A stretch of 64,000 bases of DNA from Volucribacter amazonae (GTDB taxonomy: Bacteria; Pseudomonadota; Gammaproteobacteria; Enterobacterales; Pasteurellaceae), in NCBI RefSeq assembly GCF_029783845.1, contig NZ_LWID01000001.1, forward strand, positions 2,513,501 to 2,577,500, read 5' to 3'. The position numbers were made by a program, and so were the translations under genes. Below are positions 18,218 to 26,409 of this stretch, piece by piece. The notes under the pieces were generated by a model, which was given only the letters and a program-made list of their open reading frames with translations, had not been told where the DNA came from and did no database searches. Every line of letters begins with the position of its first letter. Positions within the stretch are counted from its first letter, which is position 1.

Positions 18218-18640
18218 ATGGCGTTAAAAATACAGAATGATGATCAACAAGAAGAAATGAGTGAAATTAATGTTACCCCTTTTATTGACGTTATGTTGGT
18301 ATTATTGATTATTTTTATGGCGACAATTCCACTTGCTACGGTACATATTCCTCTTGATTTACCTGCAGTAACTACTGAATCTACCTCAGATAATAGCCAA
18401 CCAGTGATTTTAAGTTTGAATGCCCAACATGAACTCTTTATTGGTAATGATTTAATCGCTATGGATAATATTCCCCAACATATTGAGGAGGTAACCAAAG
18501 GGAATAAAGAAACCGTTATTTTCTTTCGTATTGATAAGGAAGTGAAATATGAATTGTTAATGCAACTTATGAACAGCCTACGCAAAAATGGTTATTTAAA
18601 AATTGGTTTAGTGGGCTTAAATGAAAGTTCGGCGGAGTAA
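18218..18640 (+). CDS. exbD: Biopolymer transport protein ExbD
   Basis: A 140-residue protein with one transmembrane segment (about 20-42) and a periplasmic domain. The sequence SEINVTPFIDVMLVLLIIFM contains the essential membrane aspartate at about residue 24, through which protons pass. I use the ATG at 18218; a GTG three bases earlier is less likely. It is followed after three bases by tonB. Confidence 0.93.
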   Translation: MALKIQNDDQQEEMSEINVTPFIDVMLVLLIIFMATIPLATVHIPLDLPAVTTESTSDNSQPVILSLNAQHELFIGNDLIAMDNIPQHIEEVTKGNKETVIFFRIDKEVKYELLMQLMNSLRKNGYLKIGLVGLNESSAE

Positions 18641-18643
18641 TCA

Positions 18644-19498
18644 ATGAATCAACAAGGATTAGGTTGTTCTACGAATAATTATAAGCAATGGAGTATAACA
18701 ATGCTTGTTTCTTTGTTATTGCATTGTCTTGTTATTTATTATTTTATTCGTACGCCATTACAACCTCAATCGCCTTTGTTAATGTCCGCTGTTATGTTGG
18801 AATTTTCCGATCCACCACAATCCATTTCTATTGTGGAACAAGTGCCAATAGGGCCAGTTCAACAAATGGTAAAGAAAACACAATTACCTGAACACCAAGA
18901 AAATCAAGCTCAGCAGGATAATTTGCCTCGTGTAGAAGAATATTCGCCACCAGAGGTTGAACCTGAAATTGTGGTGAAAAAGCAAGAAAATAAAGAAACC
19001 ATTGAGAAAGCAAAAACCAATAAAAATGTATCGCATAACAAACAACAATTAATTAAAAAGCAACGAGAAAATAAAGTAAAACAAGCGGTTATTGATAAAG
19101 TGGAATCGCCCCATAGTAATCATTTAACGACTGCCCCAGTAGAGGGAAATAGTCAAAAAATTGCGGCAGAGTTTACCAGTAGTAGCAAAGGAAATGCTAA
19201 GCAGGTAACTTGGAATGCATTAGTTCGTTCTCATTTAGAGCGTTATTTACGTTATCCCCAACAGGCATTAAATAAAAAATGGCGAGGGCGGACAATGGTA
19301 CGTATTACCATTGATCCTAATGGTAAAGTTCTTACGGTATCTTTGCATCAATCCAGTGGTCGTTCTGAATTTGATCATGAAGCCATTGCAAATGTAAAAA
19401 GAGCCTCGCCTTTGCCTAAACCGCCAGCACATTTAGTTTCAGGGCAAACATTACAGTTTATTGTGCCTATTAATTTTGATTACGATAAATATTTTTAG
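18644..19498 (+). CDS. tonB: TonB energy-transducing protein
   Basis: A 284-residue TonB with an N-terminal membrane anchor (about 16-37), a long charged and proline-containing periplasmic spacer rich in K, E and Q (about 60-185), and a C-terminal receptor-binding domain (about 195-284). That domain shows SHLERYLRYPQQALNKKWRG, VRITIDPNGKVLTVSLHQSSG and the ending LQFIVPINFDY. Three genes in order (exbB, exbD, tonB) give a full transduction complex beside its likely client receptor. No terminator is obvious in the 223 bases before the surface lipoprotein gene. Confidence 0.93.
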   Translation: MNQQGLGCSTNNYKQWSITMLVSLLLHCLVIYYFIRTPLQPQSPLLMSAVMLEFSDPPQSISIVEQVPIGPVQQMVKKTQLPEHQENQAQQDNLPRVEEYSPPEVEPEIVVKKQENKETIEKAKTNKNVSHNKQQLIKKQRENKVKQAVIDKVESPHSNHLTTAPVEGNSQKIAAEFTSSSKGNAKQVTWNALVRSHLERYLRYPQQALNKKWRGRTMVRITIDPNGKVLTVSLHQSSGRSEFDHEAIANVKRASPLPKPPAHLVSGQTLQFIVPINFDYDKYF

Positions 19499-19721
19499 AC
19501 AGAATTTAAAAAAATTTGTGGTGTAGTTTCAGGCTAACTGACGGAGTATATAGCACAAAAAGCCCACTATGTAATGAAAAGTTGTGATTTATATAGTGAT
19601 ACAAAACTTTATTGCAACATTTATTATTGCTTATCAGAGCAAAGCCGTTTTCGCTAATGTCAGCAAAATAAATTTGCAATATGTTCTTTTATTATTTGAT
19701 TTAGTTAATAAGGAAAACGTT

Positions 19722-20961
19722 ATGAATCAAAATATCAAATTATTGACATTAGCCATAATTAGTACAATGGGAATTTCTGCTTGTTCTGGTAGTAGCGATA
19801 ATTCAACGCCCGTATCTGTAGGGGGGGGGGAATGATAGCACTTCTCAAACGGTAAATGCAAGTAGTCAATCTTCTCAATCCTCTCAATCCGAGTCTACCC
19901 CAACAACGGATAGTTCGTCATCAACAACAACGCAATCGTCAACTAGTGCAACAAGTAGCCCGTCAACAACGAATACGGCAACACAAAATTCCTCTAATGT
20001 AACAAATCCCACTAGCTCAAGCAGTAATTTACCGAATAATAATCAAACAACGGTAACCGTTGTTTGGAAAGAATTAAAAATTGATAAACTTGATAATGAC
20101 ACTCCTACCTATCATGCCTCTAATCCTAGGGTATCAACCGAACAAGCTCAAATAGCAAACTATTTAAATGGAGGTTTCTATTATGTTGATAGTACAGGTG
20201 CTACTCATTCTCTTAGAGATGAAAATTATAATGTTGATTTTTTAAAACAAGCAGCAGTAAATCCAGATAAATTACAAACTTATAATATTGAGAAAGGTGG
20301 ACAGTCTGTAATGAAAGTTGGTTTTGTTAATCAACAAAACGCCAGCTATATGACCTGGAAATCAGAAAAAATACCTAGTCCCTATGGTGATCCAGAATAT
20401 GATTCTAGTACCTCTTATATTGCTAACCTTACGCCAGCCAATAGTGAAATTCTTACTCAAAAAGGACAAGCCACTTATAAAGGGCATGTTATCGCTAATT
20501 CAAATAGAGCAACCAGTAATTTCCATTTAGCTAATCTTACCTTAAACGCTGATTTTAGCCGTATGAAAATATCTGGTGTTATTAGCAATCGTAATGATGA
20601 ACTTTTGTCTAATATGGCTAAATATTCAGAAGGTGCTATGGGTAAAGAATATACCCTTGATCCTGAAGCAGTTGACCCAGGTTGGGTTGAGTTAATTACT
20701 CAAGAGCAAATGGAGCAACGGATAAATACTTATAGAACATTGCCGATTAATTTAGAAGAAAGCGATATTACGGTTCATAATAATCGCATTTCCTTTAGTA
20801 AGCCTACTGATGGATTAAGTTTTGCCGCACCAGATACCGGAAAAACAGTAACAGTTGGTGGTTATGGTGGAGTATTTGCGGGAGATAAAGCTCAAGAAGT
20901 GGTTGGTGAAATTAACAGTGGTAGCAACTTTGCTAGCTTTGGTGCAGTGGAGGCGAAGTAA
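19722..20961 (+). CDS. Phase-variable TbpB-type surface lipoprotein (out of frame here)
   Basis: The gene opens at ATG 19722 (AAGGA upstream) with a lipoprotein signal ending GISACSG. After 36 residues the frame breaks at ten consecutive G (19821-19830) and stops at 19833-19835. The next frame stays open from the G-run to 20961. With nine or twelve G the two parts join into about 412 residues: signal, a Ser/Thr/Gln-rich linker (about 37-110), then a domain with QATYKGHVIANSNRATSN and a C-terminal GGYGGVFAGDKAQEVVGEI followed by FASFGAVEAK. That ending is the beta-barrel signature of TbpB, HpuA and haemophilin-like proteins exported by Slam. As sequenced it is OFF, giving only a 37-residue peptide. 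The stop overlaps the receptor start. Confidence 0.8.
19821..19830 (+). repeat. Poly-G tract of ten, putative phase-variation switch
   Basis: Ten consecutive G within the coding region of the surface lipoprotein, just after the lipidation signal and linker start. Nine or twelve G restore the frame. Mononucleotide runs of this kind vary by slipped-strand mispairing in Pasteurellaceae and Neisseria. An assembly or sequencing length error is the main alternative. Confidence 0.75.
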
Positions 20962-23222
20962 TGAGCCGAAAATCTCTCGTTGCTACCACTGCCATTGCAG
21001 GGCTAGTAAGTTCTTACGTATTTGCTGAAGATATTTTAGTGCTTGATGATATTAATATTTCTGGGCAGGTAACCCATAATAAGGCGGATCAAGTTTTTAG
21101 CCAAGCTGGCGGTGTGGTTGTTCGTGAAGCTGATGAACGTATGCAATCTTTAGACAGTGTGGTACGTTCTTTACCCGGGGTTTATAGTAATATTGATCCC
21201 GCACAGGGAACAGTGAATGTTAATATCCGAGGTATGAGTGGTTTAGGACGTGTTAATACCACGATAGATGGTGTTCCACAAACCTTTTTTGGTACTTCGG
21301 CAAATGGCGATAGACGTTTTCATGATGAAAAAGGAGGGCTAGGTCCGAGTGGTCAATTCGGTGTGATGGTTGATCCTAATTTTTTCACTGAAATTCGGGT
21401 GGATAAAGGATTTGTTACTGGGGCAAATGCGGTCAACGCCCTTGCTGGTTCCGTTTCTTATAGAACCTTTGAAGTTGACGATATTGTTTTGCCCGGTAAT
21501 CAAGTGGGAATACGTTCTCGTTTTGGTTATGGTACTAATAAACTAGGCTATAATGCCATGTTAGCGGTAGGCGGTAAAACAACTGCCTTTACCGATACAG
21601 GTAGCATAGGGGCATTTTTTGCTTATAGCCAACGTGATATTGGGGCAAATTATAAACGTGGTGATGGACGGTATGCTACAGAAAACGGCTATGTTAAAAG
21701 CATGGATCAAAAACCTAAATCTTGGTTGACTAAATTAGAAATTAAACCTAATCGGCAACATAAAATTTTATTTTCTGGACGTAGCTATCTTACTAATATT
21801 GGTGGACGAGAATTAGATAATAAAAATTATAGTTTAAATTATAATTATCAGCCTGAATCTAATTGGATTGATTTAGCCTTATTAGCATCTTATACCATGA
21901 ATAAACAAATTTATAATGCTGATTCAGCAATATTTAAGTTAACCGATGCAAATACAAAAAATAAATCAACTTATTTTGATTTAAATAATACCAGCTATAT
22001 AAATTGGTTTAATTCTGATTTGAGTTGGACAAATGGTATAAGTTATTTTGATAATAAATATAGTCGTCAGGCTGTAGGAGATGATCAAGATAATTTGGAT
22101 TATACAGTTTTTTCTCCACCGGGTAAACAGAAAATTTTAAGTGCTTATACTAATTTAAATTGGAAAAAGAGTATTTATGAATTAGATTTAGGATTAGTCT
22201 ATAGTCGATCTAATTTTACGGGCTTTAAACCTGACTGTGGTGTAGAGGGAGGAGATGTGTATTATCTTCCTGTTCTTTGTATTCCTTTTGGGGCTTATGA
22301 CGTAGATATTACACATTATTCTGTTGATCCATCAGTAATGTTATCTTTAAATCTAAATGATTGGTTTAGTCCTTTTATTAGTTATTCTAGGACTACTCGT
22401 ATGCCAAATATTCAAGAAATCTTCTTTAATAACCAGAGTGGAGGATCGATGAATATTTATTTAAAACCAGAAATAGCTAATACTTACCAAGTTGGTTTTA
22501 ATACCTTTAAGCATAATTGGTTAACGCAACAGGATATTTTGGGAATAAAATTACTTTATTATCGTAGTTATATTAAAGATTTTATTACTTCAAAATCTTT
22601 CTATCTTGATCATTATGGGAATTTGACTAGTGATATTAATTTATTAGGACATATTCCTTATCATGCTCAAATATCCTTAAATTCATCTAACAAGCTACGT
22701 ACTAATGGCATAGAACTAGAATTAAACTATGATATGAAAAGTTTTTTCACAAGATTATCATATAGCTATGAGAAAACCTCACTGCCATTAAGTGTACAAA
22801 CTGCGGCAGATAACTTTAGATTTGGTGATATTTATGAGTTACCTAAACATTATGCAACCTTAGATATTGGTACAAGGTTATTAGATCAAAAATTAGTCAT
22901 TGGTGGTTTACTAAAATATACAGGTAAAGCTAAACGCCTTTCACCAATGGGAATTAATACAGATCTCGCAAGATTAGATGATGCTCAAGATTTACCAAAC
23001 CAACCGATGATTATGGATTTGTATTTAAATTATCAAATCAATAAGAATTTTATGCTTAAGGTATCAGTGCAAAATGTATTTAATTCTCTTTACATTGATC
23101 CTCTTAATAGCCAAAATGCAACCCCTTCACAATATGTAGCCAATGGCAATGGAGATGGATACACTTATACTAATTACGCTAGAGGACGTAGCTACTTAAT
23201 TGGTGGTGAAATTCGTTTTTAA
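20961..23222 (+). CDS. TonB-dependent outer-membrane receptor (haem receptor TdhA/HasR type)
   Basis: A 753-residue TonB-dependent receptor. It has a signal peptide ending YVFA, a TonB-box-like LDDINISG, a plug domain with VNIRGMSGLGRVNTTIDGVP, and DPNFFTEIRVDKGF with GANAVNALAGSVSYR. A 22-strand-type barrel ends in RSYLIGGEIRF with the usual C-terminal phenylalanine. The plug motifs resemble the haem receptor TdhA / HasR group, so haem or a haem-carrying protein is the likely ligand; this is inferred, and a metal or other host protein is possible. Start ATG 20961 overlaps the lipoprotein stop, so the phase state upstream may affect its translation. A hairpin separates it from the Slam gene. 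Confidence 0.88.
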   Translation: MSRKSLVATTAIAGLVSSYVFAEDILVLDDINISGQVTHNKADQVFSQAGGVVVREADERMQSLDSVVRSLPGVYSNIDPAQGTVNVNIRGMSGLGRVNTTIDGVPQTFFGTSANGDRRFHDEKGGLGPSGQFGVMVDPNFFTEIRVDKGFVTGANAVNALAGSVSYRTFEVDDIVLPGNQVGIRSRFGYGTNKLGYNAMLAVGGKTTAFTDTGSIGAFFAYSQRDIGANYKRGDGRYATENGYVKSMDQKPKSWLTKLEIKPNRQHKILFSGRSYLTNIGGRELDNKNYSLNYNYQPESNWIDLALLASYTMNKQIYNADSAIFKLTDANTKNKSTYFDLNNTSYINWFNSDLSWTNGISYFDNKYSRQAVGDDQDNLDYTVFSPPGKQKILSAYTNLNWKKSIYELDLGLVYSRSNFTGFKPDCGVEGGDVYYLPVLCIPFGAYDVDITHYSVDPSVMLSLNLNDWFSPFISYSRTTRMPNIQEIFFNNQSGGSMNIYLKPEIANTYQVGFNTFKHNWLTQQDILGIKLLYYRSYIKDFITSKSFYLDHYGNLTSDINLLGHIPYHAQISLNSSNKLRTNGIELELNYDMKSFFTRLSYSYEKTSLPLSVQTAADNFRFGDIYELPKHYATLDIGTRLLDQKLVIGGLLKYTGKAKRLSPMGINTDLARLDDAQDLPNQPMIMDLYLNYQINKNFMLKVSVQNVFNSLYIDPLNSQNATPSQYVANGNGDGYTYTNYARGRSYLIGGEIRF

Positions 23223-23225
23223 CTA

Positions 23226-23265
23226 AAAATAATGCCCTTATTCTGCTAATAAGGGCATATTTTAA
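23226..23265 (+). terminator. Hairpin between receptor and Slam genes
   Basis: An 11-base-pair stem ATGCCCTTATT / AATAAGGGCAT (23232-23242 and 23248-23258) followed by ATTTTAATT lies in the 57-base gap before the Slam gene. It could end the receptor transcript partly and lower Slam expression. Confidence 0.65.
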
Positions 23266-23279
23266 TTAATAAGGATATT

Positions 23280-24701
23280 ATGAAATTTCCATTATCTTTT
23301 TTATTGCTTGTTAGCATTATTGTTATTTCGGGGCAAGCTCAATCTTTTGAAAATCAGTTAGAACAAGAAATCGCTGTTGCAATGCCTCAACTTGAGCAAC
23401 CTGAACCGCCCCAATTACTTTCACAAGAACCACAAAAAACTTATCATATTAATAATCAAGAATTATCTGCTAATCCAGCATTAATTGAAATTTTTATTAA
23501 TCAAGCCATTGATCAGCATAGAGCGGAACTTTTGCCTGAGCTATTAGCCATGTATCAAGTTTATTCTCAAGCAGATCCTATTTTAATTCAATATGCTCAA
23601 GGTATTTATGCACAATCACAGGGGAATTACCAACAAGCAATCACTAATTATCGCCAGTTATTAGCGGACTATCCTGATCTAATTAAAGTGCGGTTTAAAT
23701 TGGCACAATTTTTATTTGAAGATAAACAATTTACTGCGGCTAAAGATCAGTTCCGTAAATTAAATGCCGAATATTTACCCAAAGAAATTCATTTTAGAAT
23801 TGGGCAATATTTACATACCATAGAGAAACAAAATGAACTAAAAATCCGTTTTGGTTTAAGTTATTTAAATGATAATAATATTAATAATGCTTCTTCGGTT
23901 AAATATATTTATCTTGATCAATATCAATTTGTGAAAGATCCCCGTTACTTGCCACAAAAGGGGCAAGGGGTTTCTTATAATTTGAATGTAAGTAAATTAT
24001 TTAACCTTATAGATCATCATTATCTTTATTTAGAAAATCATACTTATGGAAAATATTATTGGAATAATAAAGATTATTCGGAAACAGAGAATAGAACTTA
24101 TCTTGGTTATCAATACCAGAATGCACATTATCGTTTCGCATTATTACCGCTTTATCAAAAACATTGGTATGCAAACAAGCAATATAGCCAAGGTTATGGC
24201 ATTCGGCTAGAAGGGGATAAATGGTTATCAAATCAATGGCAATTAGTTACTGCATTGGAATTAAGTAAAACAAGTTATAAACGTTCAGAAAGAATAAAAT
24301 ATTCTCAATTATATTCGGGGAGTTTATTGTATATTGCTAATGCGAAACGTTTATTATACGGTGGCGCAGATATATTAGTAGAGCGGTCTAATATTAATCT
24401 TGAACAGTCTAATAAATATATGTTGAGATTAGGCTGGCAACAGGAATGGAAATATGGGCTTTCCAGCAATTTACATATCCAACTGGGTTTAAGAAAATTT
24501 AAAGATAAGGATAATTTAAAACAAATTATTAGACAGGATAAAGAAATGCGCATTAATCTTACTTTATGGAAAAGAGATTGGCATTGGTTTAATTTTACCC
24601 CAAAACTGCAATATCGTTATCAACGAATAAACTCTAATATTCCAGAGTTTTATTCTTATGATAAATCACAATTTCAATTATTATTGGAAAAAACATTTTA
24701 A
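23280..24701 (+). CDS. Slam (surface lipoprotein assembly modulator, DUF560)
   Basis: Slam proteins move particular lipoproteins, or soluble haem carriers in the HsmA subtype, across the outer membrane. The 473-residue protein has a signal peptide (cleavage near residue 22), a TPR-like periplasmic region at about 80-180 with YAQSQGNYQQAITNYRQLLA and VRFKLAQFLFEDKQFTAAKD, and a C-terminal beta barrel of alternating aromatic strands (about 185-473) ending LLLEKTF. This two-part plan and length fit the family. Its neighbour, the TbpB-type lipoprotein, is the obvious cargo. AAGGATATT precedes the ATG. An uptake signal lies inside the gene near 23685. Confidence 0.88.
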   Translation: MKFPLSFLLLVSIIVISGQAQSFENQLEQEIAVAMPQLEQPEPPQLLSQEPQKTYHINNQELSANPALIEIFINQAIDQHRAELLPELLAMYQVYSQADPILIQYAQGIYAQSQGNYQQAITNYRQLLADYPDLIKVRFKLAQFLFEDKQFTAAKDQFRKLNAEYLPKEIHFRIGQYLHTIEKQNELKIRFGLSYLNDNNINNASSVKYIYLDQYQFVKDPRYLPQKGQGVSYNLNVSKLFNLIDHHYLYLENHTYGKYYWNNKDYSETENRTYLGYQYQNAHYRFALLPLYQKHWYANKQYSQGYGIRLEGDKWLSNQWQLVTALELSKTSYKRSERIKYSQLYSGSLLYIANAKRLLYGGADILVERSNINLEQSNKYMLRLGWQQEWKYGLSSNLHIQLGLRKFKDKDNLKQIIRQDKEMRINLTLWKRDWHWFNFTPKLQYRYQRINSNIPEFYSYDKSQFQLLLEKTF

Positions 24702-24705
24702 GCAT

Positions 24706-24735
24706 AAAAAAGCCGATCCTATGATCGGCTTTTTA
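24706..24735. terminator. Bidirectional terminator between Slam and ftnB
   Basis: A stem AGCCGATC / GATCGGCT (24711-24718 and 24723-24730) is flanked by AAAAA on the left and TTTTTA on the right, so it can terminate the Slam transcript and the convergent ferritin transcript. Confidence 0.9.
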
Positions 24736-24755
24736 TTCGCACATTATTAGCAAAT

Positions 24756-25253
24756 TTATCTTTTGTTAGAAAGATTACCTAAATCTTTATCTACTAAGTA
24801 TAAACCTTTACCGTCAGTACCTAATAGATTTAATTTATCTAGTACGCTACTAAATAATTTTTCTTCTTCATGTTGTTCTTCAACATACCATTGTAAGAAA
24901 TTAAAGGCGGAATAGTCTTTTTCTTCAAAGGTTGTGCCGACTAATTCATTAATTTTTTGCGTAATATATTTTTCGTGTTCGTAAGTTTTTTCTAACACTT
25001 CTTTTAGTGAAGAAAATTCGTGAGGTGGTTCATTAATTGCAGTGATAACCGCCATTGCACCTGTTTCATTTAGATATGTGAAAAGTTTACGCATATGTTG
25101 CATTTCTTCGGCTGCGTGTTCTGCTAAGAATTTTGCAGTGCCTTCAAAACCATTTTGTTCACACCATGCACTCATTTGCAAATATAAGTTTGAAGAATAA
25201 AACTCAAGGTTCATTTGTGCGTTTAATAAATCAATAACATTTTTAGATAACAT
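24756..25253 (-). CDS. ftnB: Non-haem ferritin, second copy
   Basis: A 165-residue bacterial ferritin subunit; 24 such subunits form a shell that stores iron as ferric mineral. Ferroxidase residues are in place: Glu17 in MNLEFYSSNLYLQM, Tyr24, the EEMQHM stretch, and QWYVEEQHEEEKLFSS. It is transcribed leftwards and starts 14 bases after ftnA ends. The two proteins are clearly related but not recent copies, so they may form mixed shells. The A and B labels follow the Haemophilus convention and similarity to E. coli FtnA, and could be swapped. Confidence 0.88.
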   Translation of the reverse strand: MLSKNVIDLLNAQMNLEFYSSNLYLQMSAWCEQNGFEGTAKFLAEHAAEEMQHMRKLFTYLNETGAMAVITAINEPPHEFSSLKEVLEKTYEHEKYITQKINELVGTTFEEKDYSAFNFLQWYVEEQHEEEKLFSSVLDKLNLLGTDGKGLYLVDKDLGNLSNKR

Positions 25254-25266
25254 TTTTATTCTCCTC

Positions 25267-25755
25267 TTATTCTAAAGTTGCTAAATCACGATCAATGAAA
25301 TATAAAGAACGACCGTCTTCGCCCATTAAATTAAATTTATCAATAATACTGCTAAATAATTTTTCTTCTTCGTGTTGTTCAGCCACATACCATTGTAAGA
25401 AATTAAAAGTAGAGTAGTCTTTATTTGCCCAAGTTACTTCTACTAATTCATTAATTTTCGCCGTAACGTGTTTTTCGTGTTCAAGGGTAATTTCAAAAAT
25501 TTCACGCAAAGATTGGTAATCGCTTTTTGGCGCTTCAATTTTGCCAAGTAATGGCATACCGCTTGTTTCATTCACATAAGTAAATAACTTTTGCATATGC
25601 TCCATTTCTTCGTCAGCATGGCGTAATAAAAATGCAGCTGCTCCTTCATAGCCATGGTTATAGCACCAAGCACTCATTTGCAAATAAACATTAGAAGAAT
25701 AAAATTCCAAATTAATTTGATCGTTTAACTTTTCAGTAATCGCTTTGTTTAACAT
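25267..25755 (-). CDS. ftnA: Non-haem ferritin, first copy
   Basis: A 162-residue ferritin subunit with LEFYSSNVYLQMSAWC, RHADEEMEHMQKLF and FNFLQWYVAEQHEEEKLFSS, giving the conserved Glu, Tyr and His ferroxidase ligands. FIDRDLATLE at the end resembles E. coli FtnA. I chose the ATG at 25755, which has AAAGGAGCAAACT upstream; an ATG 39 bases earlier would add a charged tail unlike the family. It is the first gene of a ferritin pair beside a haem uptake locus. Confidence 0.9.
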   Translation of the reverse strand: MLNKAITEKLNDQINLEFYSSNVYLQMSAWCYNHGYEGAAAFLLRHADEEMEHMQKLFTYVNETSGMPLLGKIEAPKSDYQSLREIFEITLEHEKHVTAKINELVEVTWANKDYSTFNFLQWYVAEQHEEEKLFSSIIDKFNLMGEDGRSLYFIDRDLATLE

Positions 25756-26014
25756 AGTTTGCTCCTTTCCTTTTTTATGATTTGTTATAGGCAATTAGGG
25801 ATAAATTGATCGCTATAACAAACAACGGCGGCTATTGTAGCCTAAAGTTAATGAGAATGAAATAGGTAAATATAAAAAAATTTCACATAAGTTATTAATT
25901 TTTAAGGGGATTTTAATATTAATCATTCTCATTTAGTAGAAAGAATAAATTATCAATTTTATTTTATTGTTATGATTATGTAATAATGAGTGCGGTCAGT
26001 TTTAACAAATTATT

Positions 26015-26045
26015 TATAGTCGTCCCACTTTAAAATAATACAGTA
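26015..26045. repeat. Single end of the TATAGTCGTT palindromic repeat
   Basis: TATAGTCGTCCCACTTTAAA then ATAATACAGTA. The end and first interior bases of the repeat are present, but no right end follows before the complete copy at 26295. Confidence 0.6.
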
Positions 26046-26203
26046 AGGTGTGCTTTATGAAATGACGATAAAATAGGATTTGTTAAGAAAGAAAGGGAAG
26101 AATGTTGTTTAAAACTTTGCACTAGATCACAAATTTAAAAATTAGTCTTACATTTTGCAAGGTTTTATTTGCACATTTTCACAGGATAAACTATGCTTTC
26201 AAC

Positions 26204-26281
26204 CATAAAGAATAAGTGCTATCGTAAGTAGCCAACATATTTTGCTTTCCGAGTAGTGCCTCAAATAGAGGCACTTTTTTT
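26204..26281 (+). ncRNA. Candidate small RNA between ftnA and ttcA
   Basis: A promoter-like pair TTGCAC (26169-26174) and TATGCT (26192-26197), 17 bases apart, precedes about 77 bases with no adjoining gene. That stretch contains a small hairpin (GCTATCGTAAGTAGC) and ends in a strong intrinsic terminator. A 12-codon ORF (26193-26231, MLSTIKNKCYRK) overlaps the putative promoter and is probably chance. The sequence does not match any small RNA I can name. Proximity to ferritins hints at iron regulation, but I see no good Fur box at the promoter. Confidence 0.35.
26255..26281 (+). terminator. Strong intrinsic terminator of an orphan transcript
   Basis: AGTGCCTC / GAGGCACT (26255-26262 and 26268-26275) with a five-base loop, followed by a run of six or more T. 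No annotated gene on this strand lies directly upstream, which is the main argument for a small RNA. Confidence 0.8.
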
Positions 26282-26294
26282 ATGTATGTATTTT

Positions 26295-26400
26295 TATAGT
26301 CGTTCCACTTTAAAATGATACAGTGTTGGTACGCCTCGCCGTACTACTTGTACTGTCTTCGGCGTACCGCCTTGTCTCATTTTAAATTGAAACGACTATA
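26295..26400. repeat. TATAGTCGTT palindromic repeat, complete MITE-like copy
   Basis: A 106-base element with near-perfect 24-base inverted ends: TATAGTCGTTCCACTTTAAA on the left and, read on the other strand, TATAGTCGTTTCAATTTAAA on the right. The interior carries a second inverted repeat, GGTACGCC / GGCGTACC. Both ends finish in TA, as expected for an element using TA targets. There is no ORF. This is the best copy in the window and serves as the reference. It sits at the 3' side of ttcA. Confidence 0.8.
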
Positions 26401-26409
26401 ATCTTAAAG

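Noticed and set aside
20311..20961. Separate 216-residue gene starting at 20311
   Set aside because: The same frame is open back to the G-run at 19830 and joins the lipoprotein signal, so this is the 3' part of one gene.
25849..25935. Fur boxes upstream of ftnA (AATGAGAATGAAAT and ATTAATCATTCTCATTT)
   Set aside because: They only partly match the consensus and lie 95-180 bases from the start; too weak to annotate.
26193..26231. 12-codon ORF MLSTIKNKCYRK as a leader peptide
   Set aside because: It overlaps the putative -10 element, has a poor ribosome site and no regulated gene follows.
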